Source: Bacteroidia bacterium
GTDB taxonomy: Bacteria; Bacteroidota; Bacteroidia; Flavobacteriales; NORP286
Reading direction: 5' to 3'
Assembly: GCA_016763665.1 (NCBI GenBank)
Contig: JAESTI010000192.1
Location: forward strand, 1-9,222
DNA: 9,222 nucleotides
Part shown: positions 6,903 to 9,222 of the stretch, piece by piece
Position numbering within the stretch: position 1 is the stretch's first letter
Layout: every line of letters starts with the position of its first letter
Program-made: the position numbers and the translations under genes
Notes under the pieces: model-generated
Databases searched by the model: none
The model's input: only the letters and a program-made list of their open reading frames with translations
What the model was told of the DNA's origin: nothing

Positions 6903-6910
6903 CAAAAATA
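6903..6910 (-). promoter_or_regulatory. Candidate -7 promoter element for surE
   Basis: Read on the minus strand the site is TATTTTTG, an exact match to the Bacteroidota -7 consensus TAnnTTTG, with transcription expected to start near 6896, about 20 bases before the GTG start. No good TTTG occurs about 19 bases upstream. The -33 position instead falls inside repeat module A (6927-6955), so the repeat may affect this promoter. Confidence 0.35.
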
Positions 6911-6926
6911 GGAATATTTCTAATGA

Positions 6927-7110
6927 ATGATGCTAATATGCTAATGAATATGAATCACCGAATTAGCTAATTTGAAAATGTGCTAATTTGAAAATAAATT
7001 AAAAAATAGTACACTGATTTACTATGATGATTATGATAAATTAATGATAACCAATAAATTATTAGCTGATTGATATACGAATTAACGAATACACGATTTC
7101 ACGAATCACG
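6927..7110 (+). repeat. Degenerate 8-base-period word array, right copy (modules A and B)
   Basis: Module A (6927-6955) includes ATGCTAAT twice in tandem (6930-6945). Module B (7074-7110) reads as 8-base units ACGAATTA, ACGAATAC, ACGATTTC and then ACGAATC. Both are inverted matches to the array before lpxB. Between them lie 118 very AT-rich bases that include a 14-base direct repeat, GCTAATTTGAAAAT, at 6966-6979 and 6982-6995 (a 16-base step, twice 8). The end of module B overlaps the last codons and the stop of the EI24-like gene. No gene is seen in this gap. Confidence 0.85.
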
Positions 7111-7851
7111 GGACTGTTTTAATACAGACAAAGTAGCAGCCGTAACACCATAAGTCGGTGCTAAGAGTAATCCAAGCACAGGAATTAGCAATATTACGTA
7201 AAATCCTAAGCCAATTCCAATAGATAATCCCTTATGATCAGATACAAATGCAGCACTCTCTTTGACTGTTAATTTTCTTCTTTCGTTGGTATAATCAATC
7301 AATGAAAACCCAAAATAGTAGCCTTGAACGATAAGGATCATTATTGGAGTTACAAAATTCACGAGAGGAACCAGACTGAGCAACATCAAAATAGTTATGA
7401 GTATCAATTCAATAAACATGTTTTTAGTCGCTAAAAATGAGCCTCTTATGACATCCTTTATGAATTGGTTAAATTGAAAGGAGTATTGAGTTCCAGTAAC
7501 TATCCTTTCTATTTTTTCAGATAATATTGCCAAGAACGGGGACATAATTATTAGAACCAGATACTTATAAACCATCAGGTACATCAATACTAAAATGACT
7601 CTTATCAAAAATGATAGTACTATTTTGACAATCAGCATGGCGCCATCCACGTCCACAATTCCTAGAAAATCCATAATAAGATATGCAAAAGCATCAGCAG
7701 TAGTCCATGCAATTGCAAAAATTATACAAAATAGAAACAGATTAATAATTCCTGGAATTAAAACAAAAACCCAAAGTTTATGTTTACTGATCAGTTGATG
7801 AGCTTCGAAATAGCATTTGATGCCCAGCAGGAACTCCTTATAGATTGCCAT
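7099..7851 (-). CDS. EI24/CysZ-like integral membrane protein
   Basis: The protein has 250 residues. An amphipathic N-terminal stretch with YKEFLLGIKCYFEAHQLI precedes hydrophobic segments at about 27-49, 72-103, 143-183 and 208-245. SPFLAILSEKIE (104-115) after the second segment and the final LLAPTYGVTAATL are typical of the EI24 family (PF07264), whose bacterial members include the sulfate permease CysZ. No sulfate-assimilation gene is nearby, so sulfate transport is not supported by context and the substrate stays open. The ATG at 7851 is the only sensible start and sits in an AT-rich context. The final residues (Arg-Asp-Ser) and the TGA stop lie within repeat module B, so the C-terminus may have been altered by the repeat. 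Confidence 0.82.
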   Translation of the reverse strand: MAIYKEFLLGIKCYFEAHQLISKHKLWVFVLIPGIINLFLFCIIFAIAWTTADAFAYLIMDFLGIVDVDGAMLIVKIVLSFLIRVILVLMYLMVYKYLVLIIMSPFLAILSEKIERIVTGTQYSFQFNQFIKDVIRGSFLATKNMFIELILITILMLLSLVPLVNFVTPIMILIVQGYYFGFSLIDYTNERRKLTVKESAAFVSDHKGLSIGIGLGFYVILLIPVLGLLLAPTYGVTAATLSVLKQSRDS

Positions 7852-7866
7852 TTATTACGTTTACCT

Positions 7867-7875
7867 GCAAATATC
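7867..7875 (-). promoter_or_regulatory. Candidate -7 element for the EI24-like gene
   Basis: The minus-strand site reads GATATTTGC, one mismatch from TAnnTTTGC, and lies 16 bases before the ATG at 7851. It has the same core sequence (GATATTTG) as the candidate promoter of the kelch gene. No clear -33 TTTG lies at the right distance, so support is modest. Confidence 0.3.
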
Positions 7876-7916
7876 GTAAATTTAAAGAGTACCTAATGTC
7901 GATATTTTTGGAACTT

Positions 7917-7945
7917 CTCTTGTTTGTGAAGACTATAAACAAAAG
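7917..7945. repeat. Imperfect inverted repeat upstream of the EI24-like gene
   Basis: CTCTTGTTT (7917-7925) can pair with AAACAAAAG (7937-7945) at 8 of 9 positions across an 11-base loop. It is AT-rich and could be chance. It lies 62 bases or more beyond the stop of the lipoprotein gene, between two minus-strand genes, and is the only stem seen in that 156-base gap. Confidence 0.25.
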
Positions 7946-8007
7946 CAAAGAATAGTTATCACTCTGTAGAACCAAGCGACTGCAGGGATGAGACCTTTTT
8001 ATTAATG

Positions 8008-8571
8008 TTAGTTTGGGATTAGTGACCAAGTATCTGTCGAATCAACATCAAATCTTATTATTCCATCCGATTTTGTATAATAATGATGAGTACCGTTTTT
8101 ATGTAAAATATTTTCATAAAGCTTATTATTGACTGTCATAGTATCTATATCTCCATCTCCATTTTGAAAAAAATTATCACTGCTGGAACTAAAATGGTAA
8201 CTCCCATCCTCATTAATGGAAATGTAAAAAAATGTTAACCTATCCATATCTTGATACAACCGAATTTCAATATCAATTTTCGGAATGGAGCATTTAAAAG
8301 TGGTTTCATCTTCTTGATGGTTATATTGATAATCACATTCTTCAGCAGAAATATACTCCTCATCATATAAAACGGTTCTCCCTTGACCAATTAATAATGC
8401 TGTATCACCTGAATCATTTACAAAAGTGAGAGTTTCATCACCTGTATATGGTACAGCAGCTTTATATTTAGCAGGTATATCATACGTTTCATCTTCGCAC
8501 TCCATTCTGTCACAGGAACTGTATCCAAAATACAATAAAAGTACAGTCGTAAATAGCAAATACTTTTTCAT
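8008..8571 (-). CDS. Lipoprotein of unknown function with extra cysteines
   Basis: The protein has 187 residues from the ATG at 8571, which begins MKKYLLF; an ATG three codons upstream (8580) is the alternative. The hydrophobic signal ends in FGYSSC, with the lipidated cysteine at residue 20. Tyr at the -3 position is not ideal for a lipobox but fits the looser Bacteroidota pattern. The mature protein begins CDRMECEDE, an acidic stretch just after the lipid anchor of the sort linked to surface export of lipoproteins in this phylum. Besides the anchor, three cysteines (25, 79 and 94) could form a disulfide. The rest is acidic and beta-rich, with Tyr- and Asp-rich segments such as DGDIDTMTV. 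I recognise no family. It lies downstream of the terminator of the zinc-ribbon gene, so it probably has its own promoter. Confidence 0.8.
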   Translation of the reverse strand: MKKYLLFTTVLLLYFGYSSCDRMECEDETYDIPAKYKAAVPYTGDETLTFVNDSGDTALLIGQGRTVLYDEEYISAEECDYQYNHQEDETTFKCSIPKIDIEIRLYQDMDRLTFFYISINEDGSYHFSSSSDNFFQNGDGDIDTMTVNNKLYENILHKNGTHHYYTKSDGIIRFDVDSTDTWSLIPN

Positions 8572-8609
8572 GGTTAACATAGTATTGTTGATGCAATATA
8601 AAACAGAAA

Positions 8610-8630
8610 AGCCCGGTTAAAAACCAGGCT
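8610..8630 (-). terminator. Intrinsic terminator of the zinc-ribbon gene
   Basis: Read on the minus strand, AGCCTGGTT pairs with AACCGGGCT (8 of 9 positions, one central mismatch) across a 3-base loop. A T-rich run, TTTTCTGTTTT, follows (the first T lies in the stem). The stem starts 24 bases after the TAA of the four-cysteine protein and ends before the next lipoprotein gene, so it should end the upstream transcript. Confidence 0.85.
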
Positions 8631-8654
8631 CTTATATTTTACTTCATCCTTTTT

Positions 8655-9065
8655 TTAATAAACTTCTCCGTAATCATCTACAAGTTCTTCATAATCCAAA
8701 GCATCTACACCATAGGTTTCGATATTATCATCTGCAACAACGTATGTGCTCTTATCACCAGCCTTTCTTGAGAACATAACATCATATTCCGTATTATTAT
8801 GATCAACCATTTTTAGTCCGACATAATCAGTGTTTTTCTTTGACTTAAGATCCGTTGTACAAATCGGACAAAAGAATTCTACTAATTCACCGTCTTCAAT
8901 ATGATAGGCATCATGTTTATTAAAAGAATAATCGCCAACTTTTGGGCTAAGCAATATCAATCCTTTGTTTTTTTTCTTGTTCATGGTAGAGAACACAACA
9001 AAACCACCGGCATTTAAGTGGCCTTTGCATTTCGGGCATTTGTAATCGTTCATTTTCATCGACAT
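8655..9065 (-). CDS. Small four-cysteine zinc-ribbon protein
   Basis: The protein has 136 residues and no signal or membrane segment. Two CxxC pairs, CPKC at 10-13 and CPIC at 66-69, should bind one zinc ion in a split ribbon. Between them lies a conserved-looking core, GLILLSPKVGDYSFNKHDAYHI (about 35-56), and the acidic tail (about 115-136) is rich in Asp, Glu and Tyr. I recall similar small proteins in other Bacteroidota but no known function, so the family is not named. Three in-frame ATGs (9065, 9059 and 9053) are possible starts; the first is used, and the choice does not affect the zinc site. It follows the metallo-hydrolase-like gene by 57 bases and is closed by a clear terminator. 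Confidence 0.82.
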   Translation of the reverse strand: MSMKMNDYKCPKCKGHLNAGGFVVFSTMNKKKNKGLILLSPKVGDYSFNKHDAYHIEDGELVEFFCPICTTDLKSKKNTDYVGLKMVDHNNTEYDVMFSRKAGDKSTYVVADDNIETYGVDALDYEELVDDYGEVY

Positions 9066-9122
9066 GATCTGAGAGTTTTAGGCTACAAGTTTAGTTTCAA
9101 TTACAAGATAATAAATATTTTA

Positions 9123-9222
9123 TTAAAAGTCAATGACATGACCATCTTTAGCCGTTTCCAGTTCAATTTTAGATAGGTTTTTTAACATTTCCTCACCTAA
9201 ATGGTTAAGTAAAATTCTTTTG
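9123..9222 (-). CDS. C-terminus of a probable metallo-beta-lactamase-fold hydrolase (start beyond the right edge)
   Basis: Only the last 32 codons and the TAA are in the window. The visible end, ILLNHLGEEMLKNL followed by ELETAKDGHVIDF, resembles the tail of RNase Z- or PhnP-like MBL-fold hydrolases. In these, a 'LTHLGEEML' strand-helix and a final 'A-DG-VI' strand close the fold. The catalytic HxHxDH motif is outside the window, so this is a tentative match by eye. A partial gene at this place is itself certain enough: the frame is open to the edge and the stop is followed by AT-rich non-coding DNA. Confidence 0.6.
   Translation of the reverse strand, partial: KRILLNHLGEEMLKNLSKIELETAKDGHVIDF

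Noticed and set aside
7099..7851. Calling the EI24-like protein CysZ, a sulfate permease
   Set aside because: The fold family fits, but no sulfate or cysteine gene is nearby and EI24-family proteins have varied roles.
7838..8029. 63-residue minus-strand frame between the lipoprotein and the EI24-like gene
   Set aside because: It overlaps both neighbours, has no recognisable pattern and looks like a chance frame in intergenic DNA.

Overview
The window is from a member of the Bacteroidota, most likely a free-living gliding-type lineage such as Cytophagales (the exact family is inference). The grounds are two secreted proteins with C-terminal type IX secretion (T9SS) sorting domains, AT-rich intergenic DNA, Shine-Dalgarno-poor starts, candidate promoters of the Bacteroidota form (TTTG, about 19 bases, TAnnTTTG), and families typical of the phylum. 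The outer membrane is of the lipid A type (lpxB). The first six bases are a HindIII site, which would fit a cloned fragment end but may be chance.

Left part (1-2092). A truncated membrane protein reads leftward off the edge. Divergent from it, 39 bases away, is a secreted six-repeat kelch propeller with a T9SS tail. It is followed in the same direction by a SiaC-family regulatory phosphoprotein that keeps the phosphorylatable threonine. A perfect 7-bp inverted repeat lies between the two.

Middle (2168-4619, minus strand). A lipoprotein of unknown function is followed after 2 bases by a secreted M64-type zinc peptidase with a PKD domain and a T9SS tail; they look like one transcription unit. 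Upstream lies an AT-rich gap of about 240 bases that ends in a strikingly GC-rich island beside the lpxB stop codon.

Envelope and housekeeping block (4620-7851, minus strand). The order of transcription is an EI24/CysZ-like membrane protein, then surE, a three-helix membrane protein that overlaps the surE stop, then lpxB. The gaps before surE and before lpxB hold degenerate word repeats built on an 8-base period. They are present as two modules in inverted orientation on either side of surE and the small membrane gene. One array runs up to the lpxB start codon and the other runs into the end of the EI24-like gene. This is the most unusual structure in the window.

Right part (8008-9222, minus strand). 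A metallo-beta-lactamase-fold-like C-terminus is cut by the window edge. It is followed by a small four-cysteine zinc-ribbon protein with a clear terminator, then a cysteine-containing lipoprotein. No RNA gene, insertion sequence, CRISPR array or defence system was found. No stretch longer than 300 bases lacks a gene.
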